A stretch of DNA of 64,000 nucleotides from Chlorobium ferrooxidans DSM 13031 (GTDB lineage: Bacteria > Bacteroidota > Chlorobiia > Chlorobiales > Chlorobiaceae). This document shows, piece after piece, positions 46,443 to 55,587 of this stretch (position 1 is its first letter; every line of letters starts with the position of its first letter). Under the pieces are notes generated by a model. It was not told where the DNA came from. It ran no database searches and was given only the letters and a program-made list of their open reading frames with translations. The stretch is from the NCBI RefSeq assembly GCF_000168715.1, contig NZ_AASE01000001.1, positions 240,153-304,152 of the forward strand. Reading direction: 5' to 3'. The translations under genes and the position numbers were made by a program.

Positions 46443-47869
46443 GCCGGGCCGCGAAACTTTTCGGCAGCGCTCCTGCAATCATGATGAAGGGAAAAAGCCT
46501 CTCATTCCTGGAGTGTGATGAGAGGGCCCGGCAGATTGCCGGGCTGCTCTGCAAGGATGGATTTCGGGCAGGCGACATTATCGCGCTGCTCTCGGTAAAT
46601 ACCCCCGAACTGGTCATCACCCTGCTTGGTCTGCTGAAAGCCGGAATGATTGCCGCTCCGCTTAACTGCCGGTTTCCCGAAGAGCTGATCCGGAATACCT
46701 TACAGAACCTTCGCCCGAAACTGCTGCTGACCGGCAGCTCTGCTCAACTCCTTTACTCCGGATGCAGAACATCGCCGCTCACCTCACTGCTTGAAGATGC
46801 CTCGCCCCTGACCGCTGCGGAGAGCATGGTGCCACCCGAAGAGATGTCGCGCCCGGTTACCATTATTCATACCTCGGCCAGCTCGGGAAAAGCAAAAGCC
46901 GCCCTGCACACCTTTGCCAATCACTGGTACAGTGCTCTCGGCTCCGAAGAGAACCTCCCTTTCGGACCCGGAGATTGCTGGCTGCTCTCACTCCCGCTCT
47001 ATCACATCGGGGGTTACGCCCTGCTTTTCAGAGCATTTGTTTCAGGTGGATGCCTTGCGATTGCAGAACCCGATGAGCCGCTTGCAAGCTCACTCGGGAA
47101 CTTCCCGCTTACCCATATCTCGCTGGTGCCGACTCAACTCTACCGCCTGCTGGCCCAAAGCGAAAGCGCCCTGCGCCTGAGCCGACTGAAAGCTCTGCTG
47201 CTTGGCGGCAGCTCTGCTCCGAAGTCACTGCTTGAGGAGAGTCTACGGCAGCATATCCCCCTCTATCTGAGCTACGGCTCAACCGAGATGAGCTCACAGA
47301 TTGCCACTACTCCAGGACCGATACTTAGCCCGGAGCAGAACAGTGGAAAAGTACTTCCCTACAGAGAGATACGCAAAGCGGAAGATGGGGAACTGCTGGT
47401 CAGGGGAGCAACCCTTTTTTCCGGTTACCTTACGGAGAGGGGCATCCAGCCGCAAACCGACAGCGAAGGATGGTTTCACACCAGCGATATCGGCACGCTC
47501 TCTGAAGAGGGAGTGGTGGCGGTAATCGGACGCAAGGACAACATGTTTATCTCCGGAGGTGAGAACATTCACCCCGAAGAGATAGAACAAGCGCTGATAC
47601 TGATTGATGGAATCCGCGAAGCGGTTGTTGTACCGGTGCCCGATTGTGAATATGGCAAGCGGCCGGTGGCATTCATTGAGAGTGAAGGGGAAAACGCTCC
47701 CGATGATGGAGCTATCAGCCTTGCGATAAACTCGGCCGTCGGTAAACTTAAAAGCCCTGTACGGTACTTTCGGGTAGAAGCGTGGAGAACCCTCCCGGGT
47801 TCACAGAAGATAGACAGGGGGTGGTACAAAAAGCAAGCTCTACCAATATCCCGCTCCTCCGGAGCTTAA
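46430..47869 (+). CDS. menE: o-succinylbenzoate-CoA ligase
   Basis: MenE activates o-succinylbenzoate with ATP and CoA. The 479-residue ANL-superfamily protein has a phosphate loop IIHTSASSGKAKAALHTFAN (a variant of SSGTTGKPKG), YGSTEMSSQIAT, GWFHTSDIG, GRKDNMFISGGENIHPEEIE and the C-terminal lysine region LPGSQKIDRGWYKK. The last nine codons (LPISRSSGA and stop) lie inside a dispersed CCTCCGG hairpin repeat, so the natural C-terminus was altered by that insertion. Its start lies 13 bases inside menC. Confidence 0.92.
   Translation: MDLVGRAAKLFGSAPAIMMKGKSLSFLECDERARQIAGLLCKDGFRAGDIIALLSVNTPELVITLLGLLKAGMIAAPLNCRFPEELIRNTLQNLRPKLLLTGSSAQLLYSGCRTSPLTSLLEDASPLTAAESMVPPEEMSRPVTIIHTSASSGKAKAALHTFANHWYSALGSEENLPFGPGDCWLLSLPLYHIGGYALLFRAFVSGGCLAIAEPDEPLASSLGNFPLTHISLVPTQLYRLLAQSESALRLSRLKALLLGGSSAPKSLLEESLRQHIPLYLSYGSTEMSSQIATTPGPILSPEQNSGKVLPYREIRKAEDGELLVRGATLFSGYLTERGIQPQTDSEGWFHTSDIGTLSEEGVVAVIGRKDNMFISGGENIHPEEIEQALILIDGIREAVVVPVPDCEYGKRPVAFIESEGENAPDDGAISLAINSAVGKLKSPVRYFRVEAWRTLPGSQKIDRGWYKKQALPISRSSGA
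47841..47867. repeat. Short hairpin repeat forming the menE 3' end
   Basis: TACCAATATCCCGC followed by TCCTCCGGAGCTT is the same repeat as at 43.6, 55.4 and 60.55 kb. It supplies the last codons and the TAA of menE. Confidence 0.75.
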
Positions 47870-47882
47870 AACAACCTTTCCG

Positions 47883-48428
47883 TCACCCTTTTTTTGCTTT
47901 GCGCTTGAGCCTGAGCACGGCATAAGCAGCACCAAGACCGGTCATGGGGGCATAAAACGCTCCCGAAAAAGCCATATTCATCAGCAGCTCCCTGAAACTC
48001 AGCTTGACCGGCGCCAAAGCAAGCTTCTCTGCCGTTACAAGTGCCTGTACCTGATCCTGTAGTTCAGGCTTCCCCTTTGCCATTTCAAGTGCCCAGTCGA
48101 TGATCAGCGAGAGGCTTTCTGCTCCGGGGCGGTAGTTGAACTGCTGCATGAGCAGAAAGGTTACGCTCTCGGAAAGCACCCCGCCCGCCATACCGGCAAC
48201 ACATCCCAGAAAAAAGGCTTCGCTGTAGGGTAGACGGACCTGAAAACGGAGAATGGTGTGGTTAAGCGCAATCGTACCGGCAAGAAAAACCCCGGCAAAG
48301 AGAAAAACATTCAGCAGGGTAAGATAGGGTACCGTTGTTGTCAGGAGAATGATCGCAGCACCAAGAAGAACCGTATAGAGCTTTCCTGAAAATGAGAGGG
48401 CACTTTGCGTTGAACTGTCGGCAGCCAT
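47883..48428 (-). CDS. Predicted integral membrane protein
   Basis: A 181-residue protein with about four transmembrane helices: VLLGAAIILLTTTVPYLTLL, LFAGVFLAGTIALNHTIL, AFFLGCVAGMAGGVLSESV and AFSGAFYAPMTGLGAAYAVL, separated by a polar loop rich in Glu and Lys. It ends KRKAKKG, a positive-inside tail. Topology suggests a DUF4199-like small inner-membrane protein, but I cannot place it firmly. It is 5 bp downstream of dapB, so it is probably co-transcribed. Confidence 0.7.
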   Translation of the reverse strand: MAADSSTQSALSFSGKLYTVLLGAAIILLTTTVPYLTLLNVFLFAGVFLAGTIALNHTILRFQVRLPYSEAFFLGCVAGMAGGVLSESVTFLLMQQFNYRPGAESLSLIIDWALEMAKGKPELQDQVQALVTAEKLALAPVKLSFRELLMNMAFSGAFYAPMTGLGAAYAVLRLKRKAKKG

Positions 48429-48433
48429 AGAGT

Positions 48434-49180
48434 TCAGGAGAGCTTTTCGTTTAAAAAATCATCCATGGTATAAAAACCCGGAGTTGTTCTGTGACGCCCT
48501 GCAAGCCACTCGGCAGCTTCAACCGATCCGGAGGCAAACCCTGCACGGCTTTTGGCCGTATGGGAGATCACGATCTCATCCAGCTCGGAATCAATAAAGG
48601 CGGAGTGCTTGCCGAAAACTGTACCAAGCCGTATTGCCGCAACGTGCAGCTCTTCGGGAGCAAGTTTCCGCTCATCCGACAGCTCCCGCACAACCGTTGT
48701 TTTCCGCCGGTTCGCCTCAAGAATCATATCTGCTGCCCTGAGCGCTGTTCCACTTGGAAAATCAGCCTTTCCGGTATGGTGCTGTTCAGCAAAAGCGATA
48801 TCGAACTGAGGAAACGGAGAGATCAGCCGGGCAGCTTCGCGAACGGTTCGGAGAAAGATGTTGACCCCGAGTGAAAAATTGGACGACCAGAGCAGCGAAG
48901 CCCCGGCATCGGAGACCTGGCTTCTGACCGTTTCGCGAACATCGTCCCAGCCGGTGGTACCGACAACAACCGGCACACCCGAAGAGAGGATGGCAGGCAG
49001 ATTAAGCAGAAAAGCATCCCTTACGGTAAAATCTATGATGGCATCGCTTCCGCGAAACAGCTCGGGAGTAATCGGAGTATCGATATCAATGACTGCGGCT
49101 ATTTCGTGCCGGCCCGACTGACCGATCACCTGCGCAACCTGTGTTCCCATTCTGCCGTTGCCTACAAGGGTAAACCTCAT
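48434..49180 (-). CDS. dapB: 4-hydroxy-tetrahydrodipicolinate reductase
   Basis: DapB makes tetrahydrodipicolinate for lysine and diaminopimelate. The 248-residue protein has the dinucleotide loop [18 protein letters not shown], the VVGTTGW strand and the active site [15 protein letters not shown]. It is slightly shorter than the E. coli enzyme. It follows parB by about 60 bp and precedes a membrane protein gene. Confidence 0.95.
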   Translation of the reverse strand: MRFTLVGNGRMGTQVAQVIGQSGRHEIAAVIDIDTPITPELFRGSDAIIDFTVRDAFLLNLPAILSSGVPVVVGTTGWDDVRETVRSQVSDAGASLLWSSNFSLGVNIFLRTVREAARLISPFPQFDIAFAEQHHTGKADFPSGTALRAADMILEANRRKTTVVRELSDERKLAPEELHVAAIRLGTVFGKHSAFIDSELDEIVISHTAKSRAGFASGSVEAAEWLAGRHRTTPGFYTMDDFLNEKLS

Positions 49181-49238
49181 GATCAGTGTTCTGTTGAATA
49201 GTTGTCTATCAAACCAGTGTAGCAGTACATAGTGACGA

Positions 49239-50126
49239 CTACTCGTGATTCAGAATTTCAAGCACCCTGTCGAGATCATCATTGGAGAAATACTGGATAT
49301 GAATCTCTCCCTTGCCCCCCTTCTTTTCGACTATGCGAACCTTGGTTGCAAGCTTGTCTCTCAGATGTGACTCCAGTTGGGTAATATGCAAAGAGCGGTC
49401 AGGAGAGGTGGCCTGTGCCGGTTTGGACTGCTCCTTGAACATGCGGTTCACCAGCGTCTCTGTCTGGCGAACAGAAAGCTCATGACTGAGTACCTGCTTC
49501 CAGACCTTCAGCTGCTGCTGCTCGCCGGGGAGATTGATAAGCGCCCTGGCATGGCCCGACGAGATCTCCCGGTTGCGTATGCTGTCCTGAATCTGGAGGG
49601 GCAGTTTGAGAAGACGAAGAAAATTACTGACCGTGGAGCGGTTTTTTCCCACTTTCTGGGCAATCTCGTCCTGTGTCAGACGGCACTTTGTGGTGAGGCT
49701 TTTCAGGGCAAGAGCAACCTCGATGGCATTGAGATCCTCACGCTGGATATTCTCGATCAAAGCCAGCTCCAGCTTGCTTGAATCATCATGTGCCTCGATA
49801 ACATAAGCGGGAATAAACTTGAACCCGGCCAGTGTAACTGCCCTGAGGCGCCGCTCTCCGCTGATAAGCTGATACCCCTCCCCGTCACGGCAGACCGTAA
49901 CCGGCTGTATGACACCGTTTTCAATAATGGAGTTCTTCAGCTCTTCAAGGGCTGTTTCATCAAACTCCTTTCGGGGCTGAAACGGATTTGCCCGGATTTT
50001 CTCAATCGGCAGGCTGCCAATGGATCCGTCCCGGGCAAGCTCCTCCGGCTCCTCCCTGGAACCCGAATCAAATCCCTCATCCGGAATAAGTGCTTTCAGA
50101 CCTCTTCCCAATGCATTTTTAGACAT
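49239..50126 (-). CDS. parB: Chromosome-partitioning protein ParB
   Basis: ParB is a CTP-dependent clamp that loads at parS and spreads on the chromosome. The 295-residue protein has the N-terminal [11 protein letters not shown], the CTP-binding part with [16 protein letters not shown] and [14 protein letters not shown], an HTH ([20 protein letters not shown]) and a C-terminal dimerisation domain. It lies 27 bp downstream of parA. I could not find a parS site (TGTTTCACGTGAAACA type) in the window. Confidence 0.95.
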   Translation of the reverse strand: MSKNALGRGLKALIPDEGFDSGSREEPEELARDGSIGSLPIEKIRANPFQPRKEFDETALEELKNSIIENGVIQPVTVCRDGEGYQLISGERRLRAVTLAGFKFIPAYVIEAHDDSSKLELALIENIQREDLNAIEVALALKSLTTKCRLTQDEIAQKVGKNRSTVSNFLRLLKLPLQIQDSIRNREISSGHARALINLPGEQQQLKVWKQVLSHELSVRQTETLVNRMFKEQSKPAQATSPDRSLHITQLESHLRDKLATKVRIVEKKGGKGEIHIQYFSNDDLDRVLEILNHE

Positions 50127-50153
50127 ATCACCCCGCCAGCTTGCCCTGGTCAG

Positions 50154-50951
50154 CTACCGCTGCCGGACTTTAAATTTTTTAATATTTCCATCCCGTTCAA
50201 ATATCTCCTGAGCCAGATCGAGATAATCTTTCGACCCGATACTCTGTGCGTCATAGAGCAGAGCCGGCTTGCCATGGCTCGGAGCTTCGGAAAGCCTTAC
50301 ATTCCTTCGGATATAGGTTCGGTAGACCTTCTCCTTGAAAAACTTTTTGACCTCTTCAGCCACCTGTGTAGCCAGACGAAGCCGCGAATCATACATGGTC
50401 ACCAGAACCCCTTCAATTTCAAGCTTCGGGTTCAGGTGCTTGCGTACAATGCTGATGGTGTTGAGCAGCTTCCCCAGCCCCTCAAGGGCATAATATTCTG
50501 CCTGGACCGGTATCAGCACCGAATCGGCAGCCGTAAGCGAATTAAGGGTAATCAGACCAAGCGAGGGTGGACAGTCGATAATAATGTAGTCATAAAGAGA
50601 GCGGACACCCTTGAGTGCTTTCTGCATCACATACTCGCGCTCCCGCATGTTCACCAGTTCAACCTCCATACCGACAAGGTTGACGTTGGACGGCAGTACA
50701 TCAAGATACTCCAGACTGGACTGCTTGATGGCATCCTGTATGTTGCCCCCCTTTACCATAACCTGATAGAAGGTGTTATCAATCTCGTCACCGGTCTCAA
50801 TGCCAAAACCTGATGTAGCATTAGCCTGGGGATCGATGTCGATCAGCAACGTCTTAAACTCAGAAATAGCAATTGAGGCAGCTATATTAACGGCAGTGGT
50901 TGTCTTTCCAACCCCACCCTTCTGGTTTGCAATCGCAATAACTCTGCCCAT
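50154..50951 (-). CDS. parA: Chromosome-partitioning ATPase ParA (Soj)
   Basis: A deviant-Walker ATPase that moves or positions ParB-parS complexes. The 265-residue protein has [12 protein letters not shown], the [12 protein letters not shown] motif, [11 protein letters not shown] and [12 protein letters not shown], as in chromosomal Soj/ParA proteins. It is the first gene of the leftward parA-parB-dapB run. This operon is often near oriC, but no DnaA-box cluster is visible here. Confidence 0.96.
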   Translation of the reverse strand: MGRVIAIANQKGGVGKTTTAVNIAASIAISEFKTLLIDIDPQANATSGFGIETGDEIDNTFYQVMVKGGNIQDAIKQSSLEYLDVLPSNVNLVGMEVELVNMREREYVMQKALKGVRSLYDYIIIDCPPSLGLITLNSLTAADSVLIPVQAEYYALEGLGKLLNTISIVRKHLNPKLEIEGVLVTMYDSRLRLATQVAEEVKKFFKEKVYRTYIRRNVRLSEAPSHGKPALLYDAQSIGSKDYLDLAQEIFERDGNIKKFKVRQR

Positions 50952-51048
50952 GTACTAACCAGGGAAATTTACAGCAGTTGAAGTTCAGTCATGAATTGAT
51001 ACATTATAATACATACATGAACTATTACAAATTATAATCGTTCGGTGG

Positions 51049-51639
51049 ATGGAGCGGCTTGAAAAGCAATTCTATGAAATACCTACACTTGAACTTGCAG
51101 AAAAACTTCTCGGGAAAATTTTCGTCCGTACGCTGCCGGGAAACAGACAACTGAAAGCAAGAATTGTTGAAACAGAAGCCTATCTCGGTGTAGATGACGA
51201 AGCCTGCCATGCCTGGCGGGGCAGAACAGAACGAAACAGTACCATGTTTCATCGTCCGGGCACCATCTATGTCTACTTTACCTACGGCTGCCACCACCTC
51301 ATCAATATCGTCAGTGAACCGGAACACCGGGCCGGAGCAGTTCTCCTTCGGGCAATGGAACCGGTTGAAGGTATCTCCTTCATGCAGATGCAGAGAGGAA
51401 CAGCCGTGGAGAGAGAGCTCATGAGCGGTCCGGGAAAGCTTGCCCGGGCACTTCAGATTGAGCGCCGTGACAACGGACGGGATCTTTTCGGTGAAGAGTT
51501 TTATCTGGAAAACGCACCCCCTGTTCCTGAAAAGATGATCGGAACCACAACAAGAGTGGGTATTTCAAGAAGCAGGGATCTTCCCTGGCGCAAATTCATC
51601 ATAAACAATCCTCACGTTTCAAAAGCAAGGATATTGTGA
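51049..51639 (+). CDS. 3-methyladenine DNA glycosylase (AAG/Mpg type)
   Basis: A 196-residue alkyladenine DNA glycosylase that excises 3-methyladenine, hypoxanthine and etheno-adenine. The active-site glutamate lies in [30 protein letters not shown] and [14 protein letters not shown] are family marks. It is divergent from parA, with TATAAT-like boxes at 51005-51010 and 51032-51038 in the short gap. Confidence 0.94.
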   Translation: MERLEKQFYEIPTLELAEKLLGKIFVRTLPGNRQLKARIVETEAYLGVDDEACHAWRGRTERNSTMFHRPGTIYVYFTYGCHHLINIVSEPEHRAGAVLLRAMEPVEGISFMQMQRGTAVERELMSGPGKLARALQIERRDNGRDLFGEEFYLENAPPVPEKMIGTTTRVGISRSRDLPWRKFIINNPHVSKARIL

Positions 51640-51730
51640 ACAGTTAAAAAATGCAGCCTGCTGTATTGGAAAGTTCATAAAAAAACTCCTTTTTTAGGCT
51701 GAGTTACCTATAAACCGAAAGGGCTTTCGA

Positions 51731-51776
51731 GCACCGCCTAACGAAGGAATCGAAGCGCGAAACAAATTAATAGCGT
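51731..51776. repeat. Interspersed element core upstream of mgtE (copy 3)
   Basis: CTTTCGAGCACCGCCTAACG and AGGAATCGAAGCGCG, then AAACAAATTAATAG, match the core of the elements near 1.26, 53.2 and 58.7 kb. It ends about 25 bp before the mgtE ATG. Terminal inverted repeats are not clear in this copy. Confidence 0.65.
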
Positions 51777-51801
51777 TACCCTTATTTAAACCTCAAGCAT
51801 C

Positions 51802-53184
51802 ATGATCGGAACCCCTTTACTTCCTGAAATCAGGGAACTGATCGAGCAGCGCAACTTCAGTGCTCTGCAGAGAATTTTCAACGACTGGATGCCGGTTGAC
51901 CTGGCGGAGCTGATCTCCGACCTGCCGGAAAACGAACAGGCAATCCTCTTCAGGCTGCTTCAGAAGGATGTGGCAACCGAGACCTTCGAATACCTTGAGC
52001 TCGACTCCCAGCAGAACCTGCTGACCGCACTGACCCAGAAAGATGTCACCCATATTCTCAACAGCATGTCGGCAGATGACCGTACAGCGCTGCTTGAAGA
52101 GCTGCCGGGAACTGTGGTTCAGGAGCTGCTGAAGCTCCTCTCATTCAAGGAGTTCAAGATTGCCAAAACCCTTCTGGCATATGCTGAAGACAGTGTCGGC
52201 AGGCTCATGTCGCCTGACTATCTGAGTGTCAAAAAAGACTGGAACATCAATCAGGTGCTCGACTACGTTCGCACCTTCGGTCATGAGAGCGAAACCCTGA
52301 ACGTCATCTATGTTGTTGACGACTTCGGAAAGCTCAAGGGAGAGCTGCTTGCCCGGGAGCTCCTGCTCTCGCTGCCGGAAAAAAAGGTCAGTGAAATCAT
52401 CTCCGAAGATAAAATCATCACCCTGACCGCTTCACAGGATCAGAAGGATGCTCTTGATGCCTTCAAGCGCTATGACACGGTGGCATTGCCGGTTGTCGAT
52501 TCAAACGGCTACCTGATAGGAGTCGTAACGGTTGACGATATGCTTGACGTGGCTGAAGAGGAGGAGACCGAGGATATCCAGAAGTTCGGCGGTATTGAAG
52601 CCCTTGAAGAGCCATACATGGATCTCTCGATTCCACAGCTCGTCAAAAAAAGGGCCGGCTGGCTGGTGATTCTCTTCATCGGAGAGATGCTTACCGCCTC
52701 TGCACTGGCCTACTTTCAGGATGAACTGGCAAAAGCGATCGTACTGGCAACCTTCATCCCGCTGATTATCTCAAGCGGAGGAAACTCCGGTTCCCAGGCC
52801 GCCACCCTGATCATCCGCTCACTCTCGCTCGGAGAGATCACCATCCAGGACTGGTGGGGCGTCATGCGCCGCGAAATTCTTTCAGGACTCGCGCTTGGAG
52901 GTCTGCTCGGCCTGATAGGAGTCTTCAGGGTTATCATCTGGGCCATGATACTCGGTCACCTGACCACAACATGGATCTATGTCGGCGTAACTGTTGGCGT
53001 ATCACTGGTAGGTATTGTCCTCTTCGGCACCCTTACCGGCTCCATGCTCCCCCTGCTTCTGAAACGGATGGGCCTTGACCCTGCAACCTCATCAGCACCT
53101 TTTGTTGCGACACTTGTCGATGTCACCGGAATTGTGATATACTTCAGTGTTGCCTCCCTGATTCTTGGTGGCATACTGCTCTGA
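51802..53184 (+). CDS. mgtE: Magnesium transporter MgtE
   Basis: MgtE is a homodimeric Mg2+ channel gated by cytosolic Mg2+. The 460-residue protein has the N-domain superhelix ([20 protein letters not shown]), a CBS pair at about 135-255 ([31 protein letters not shown]), the plug helix and five transmembrane helices. [26 protein letters not shown] carries the conserved pore motif. Dispersed repeat cores flank it on both sides. Confidence 0.95.
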   Translation: MIGTPLLPEIRELIEQRNFSALQRIFNDWMPVDLAELISDLPENEQAILFRLLQKDVATETFEYLELDSQQNLLTALTQKDVTHILNSMSADDRTALLEELPGTVVQELLKLLSFKEFKIAKTLLAYAEDSVGRLMSPDYLSVKKDWNINQVLDYVRTFGHESETLNVIYVVDDFGKLKGELLARELLLSLPEKKVSEIISEDKIITLTASQDQKDALDAFKRYDTVALPVVDSNGYLIGVVTVDDMLDVAEEEETEDIQKFGGIEALEEPYMDLSIPQLVKKRAGWLVILFIGEMLTASALAYFQDELAKAIVLATFIPLIISSGGNSGSQAATLIIRSLSLGEITIQDWWGVMRREILSGLALGGLLGLIGVFRVIIWAMILGHLTTTWIYVGVTVGVSLVGIVLFGTLTGSMLPLLLKRMGLDPATSSAPFVATLVDVTGIVIYFSVASLILGGILL

Positions 53185-53202
53185 ACAAAAGAGTAACCGG
53201 AG

Positions 53203-53259
53203 AATTTCGAGCATCGCCCAACGAAGCAATCGAATCGCGAAACAAATTAACAGAGGTGC
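53203..53259. repeat. Interspersed element core between mgtE and the MNT gene (copy 4)
   Basis: TTTCGAGCATCGCCCAACG, AAGCAATCGAATCGCG, AAACAAATTAACAGAGGTG. The final AGAGGTG lies six bases before the MNT-gene ATG and is its only visible ribosome-binding site. The same arrangement occurs at mnmA and dtd. Confidence 0.7.
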
Positions 53260-53261
53260 CC

Positions 53262-53564
53262 ATGCGCCTGTCAACAGAACAGATCAACACCATCGTTACC
53301 ACCAGTAGAGCTGTGGCTGGTCTTGATGCTATCATTTGGCTCTACGGCTCAAGACTGGATGATACCCGTCATGGTGGAGATATTGACCTGTTGATTGAAC
53401 CGGTAGAGACCATCAGCTTGCTGCTCCGTGCCCGCATCAAAATGCTTCTGGAGCAAAAACTCTCCCTCCCTGTGGATGTGCTGGTTAAAAACCCTGATAC
53501 CGCAGAAAGTCCGTTTGTATCCATCGCCCGCGCTCAGGCAAAATTACTGGAAATCACGCCATGA
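53262..53564 (+). CDS. Minimal nucleotidyltransferase (MNT) domain protein
   Basis: A 100-residue protein of the DNA polymerase beta superfamily. LYGSRLDDTRHGGDIDLLIE has the GSx10DxD catalytic pattern. Such MNT proteins often act as antitoxins by AMPylating a partner HEPN toxin. Here no HEPN gene follows. An ATG overlapping the stop opens only a ten-codon frame (NSTTSELLF), so the partner may be lost. The start is ATG 53262, just after the repeat-borne ribosome-binding site. Confidence 0.78.
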   Translation: MRLSTEQINTIVTTSRAVAGLDAIIWLYGSRLDDTRHGGDIDLLIEPVETISLLLRARIKMLLEQKLSLPVDVLVKNPDTAESPFVSIARAQAKLLEITP

Positions 53565-53596
53565 ATTCAACGACATCTGAATTACTGTTTTGAGAT

Positions 53597-55252
53597 ATGG
53601 CAGAAGAACGTGAAGCTCTGGAGTTTGATATTCTCTTTGTCGGTGCCGGACCGGCAAACCTTGCTTCGGTCATTCACCTGCAGCGGCTCCTGAAACGTCA
53701 GAGCCTTGAATGCTCTATAGCAGTTATCGACAAAGGCCGATACGCCGGAGCACATCTGCTCTCGGGCGCCGTACTCGACACAAGAGCCCTTGAGGAGTTC
53801 TTTCCCGACTACCGGGAGAAGGGGTGCCCGATTGAAACAGAGGTTACGAGTGAGAGCATCTGGTTTCTCACCGGCAAAAAAAAGTTCTCCTTCCCCTTTG
53901 TGCCAGCTGCATTCAGCAATGAGGGCAATCAGCTCGTGTCGCTCAGCCGCCTTGGTACATGGATGGCGGAACAGGCGGAAAACGAGGGAGTCCAGCTCTT
54001 CGACAACACTGCGGCTTCCGCTCCGTTCATGGAAAACGGACGGCTTGCAGGCATCATAACCGATGACAAGGGAATCGATAGAGAGGGCAACCCGAAAGCA
54101 AACTTCGAACCGGGGCTTCTGCTCAAGGCAAAAGTGATCGTCATCGGAGAGGGTTCAGACGGCTCGCTCCTGCGTCAGCTCGCCCACCACTTTCCCACAG
54201 AACAAAGCGCCGCGCCCCAGCGCTACAGCTCGGGAGTCAAGGAGACCTGGAGAATACCTGAAGGCCGCCTGAAGGCCGGAGAGGTGCACCATATCTTCGG
54301 CTACCCCCTTTCGACCGACACCTACGGGGGAGGGTGGATCTACGCCTTCTCACCGACGCTCATCTCTATCGGGTTTGTCACTTCAATCAGCCCATCCTCC
54401 CCTGTTTGCGATCCCCACCTGAACATGCAGCGCTTCAAGCAGCACCCCCTGCTTGCCGAAATTCTCGAAGGGGGAAGCATGATCGAGTCTGGAGCACGAA
54501 CCATAACATCCGGAGGAGCGGACGCTATGCCGCAGCTCTGCGGCCCCGGATTTCTTGTTACCGGAGAGTCCGCCGGGCTGGTGAACATGCAGCGCCAGAA
54601 AGGAGTTCACCTCGCCATGAAATCGGGCACCGTTGCGGCAGAGACCCTATTCGATGCCTTGCTGCACGATGATTTTTCCGATGCCCGACTGAAAAGCTAT
54701 GAAGAGCGCTTCAGGAACTCATGGGCTTATGAAGAGCTCCATGCGGCCCGAAACTACCGCAAAGCTTTTGATCAGGGACTCTACGCCGGTCTCCTCAACG
54801 CCGGACTCCAGTTAAAATTCCCCGGTCTCTCTCTGGCTGCCGGTGTTGCCAAAAAGCGTGATGACAAAACAAAGGGCGGGTCAAAAAAGGTTCAGCGCTT
54901 CATGCTTGAAAAAGAGGGGTTCAAACCTGACGGTATACTCACCTTCAGCAAGGATCAGACGCTCTACCGCTCCGGAACCATGCACGAAGAGGATCAGCCC
55001 TGCCATCTCGTTATCAAGCCTGAAGATATTGCTGAGATCTGCCTGAAAACATGCACAGTGGAATTCGGAAATCCCTGCCAGCACTTCTGCCCGGCTTCGG
55101 TCTACGAGTTCACCACCGAACCGCAACCGGCGCTCAAGCTCAACCCCTCAAACTGCCTGCACTGCAAAACCTGTGAAATCGCCGACCCTTACGGCATCAT
55201 CACCTGGACCACCCCCGAAGCCGGTGGCGGCCCCGGCTACAAACTGAGCTGA
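53597..55252 (+). CDS. Electron-transfer flavoprotein-quinone oxidoreductase
   Basis: A 551-residue ETF-QO-like membrane-associated flavoprotein that passes electrons from electron-transfer flavoprotein to the quinone pool. FAD binding is shown by ILFVGAGPANLASVIHLQR; ETF-QO sequences include GAHLLSGAVLDTRALEEFFP and GAGLLNAGLQLKFPG-like stretches. The C-terminal 4Fe-4S module has cysteines in PCQHFCP and NCLHCKTCEIADP. No etfA or etfB lies in the window. In a phototroph it may feed menaquinone rather than ubiquinone. Confidence 0.9.
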   Translation: MAEEREALEFDILFVGAGPANLASVIHLQRLLKRQSLECSIAVIDKGRYAGAHLLSGAVLDTRALEEFFPDYREKGCPIETEVTSESIWFLTGKKKFSFPFVPAAFSNEGNQLVSLSRLGTWMAEQAENEGVQLFDNTAASAPFMENGRLAGIITDDKGIDREGNPKANFEPGLLLKAKVIVIGEGSDGSLLRQLAHHFPTEQSAAPQRYSSGVKETWRIPEGRLKAGEVHHIFGYPLSTDTYGGGWIYAFSPTLISIGFVTSISPSSPVCDPHLNMQRFKQHPLLAEILEGGSMIESGARTITSGGADAMPQLCGPGFLVTGESAGLVNMQRQKGVHLAMKSGTVAAETLFDALLHDDFSDARLKSYEERFRNSWAYEELHAARNYRKAFDQGLYAGLLNAGLQLKFPGLSLAAGVAKKRDDKTKGGSKKVQRFMLEKEGFKPDGILTFSKDQTLYRSGTMHEEDQPCHLVIKPEDIAEICLKTCTVEFGNPCQHFCPASVYEFTTEPQPALKLNPSNCLHCKTCEIADPYGIITWTTPEAGGGPGYKLS

Positions 55253-55380
55253 TTCACCCTGAATTTCCCCGTCAGAAAACTTTGTTATTATCGTTTGCAT
55301 TACTTTGTCATTCCCTGAATTCTCAGGAGTATAAGCTTGCAAGAAAAGAAGATAAGGAAGGGGTGACCGCTTATTTTTTC

Positions 55381-55439
55381 TACCAATATCGCGTCCCTAC
55401 GGGACTTGAATTCATGATTCTTTTAATGCCGTAGGCATT
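55381..55439. repeat. Short hairpin repeats downstream of ETF-QO
   Basis: TACCAATATCGCGTCC followed by CTACGGGACTTG is a diverged copy of the CCTCCGG repeat. A second small palindrome, AATGCCGTAGGCATT, follows at 55425-55439. The 55253-55587 gap otherwise holds one copy of a 30-bp direct repeat (55451-55480) and the operator boxes. Confidence 0.65.
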
Positions 55440-55450
55440 GCATATAGGTA

Positions 55451-55480
55451 GAAATCAGCGGTTTTCATATCCATTCTTTG
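55451..55480. repeat. 30-bp direct repeat, left copy
   Basis: GAAATCAGCGGTTTTC then ATATCCATTCTTTG. A second copy, differing at two positions, lies at 56757-56786. The pair brackets the HTH/ATPase/STAS-like regulator and its operators. Confidence 0.8.
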
Positions 55481-55489
55481 CAAGCCTGT

Positions 55490-55563
55490 GTTGTCAACTT
55501 TATTTTTTATGTTGTCAACATATCGGTATATTGTTGTCAACATGAAGAGCAAGAGTTGTCAAT
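55490..55563 (+). promoter_or_regulatory. Four phased GTTGTCAAC operator boxes
   Basis: GTTGTCAAC occurs at 55490, 55511 and 55533, with GTTGTCAAT at 55555: spacing of 21, 22 and 22 bp, two helical turns each. Each box is a 9-base palindrome (GTTG-T-CAAC). A GTATATTG promoter-like sequence lies between boxes 2 and 3. The array ends 25 bp before the regulator ATG, so autoregulation by its HTH domain is the simplest reading. Confidence 0.75.
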
Positions 55564-55587
55564 TTCAGACAGAAGCCGGGCAATACA

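Noticed and set aside
49788..50813. Rightward 341-codon frame across parB and parA
   Set aside because: It is opposite two well-conserved genes and crosses their intergenic gap; no recognisable fold.
49181..51048. Search for parS or oriC near parA-parB
   Set aside because: No TGTTTCACGTGAAACA-type site or DnaA-box cluster was visible by eye, so no origin or centromere feature is claimed.
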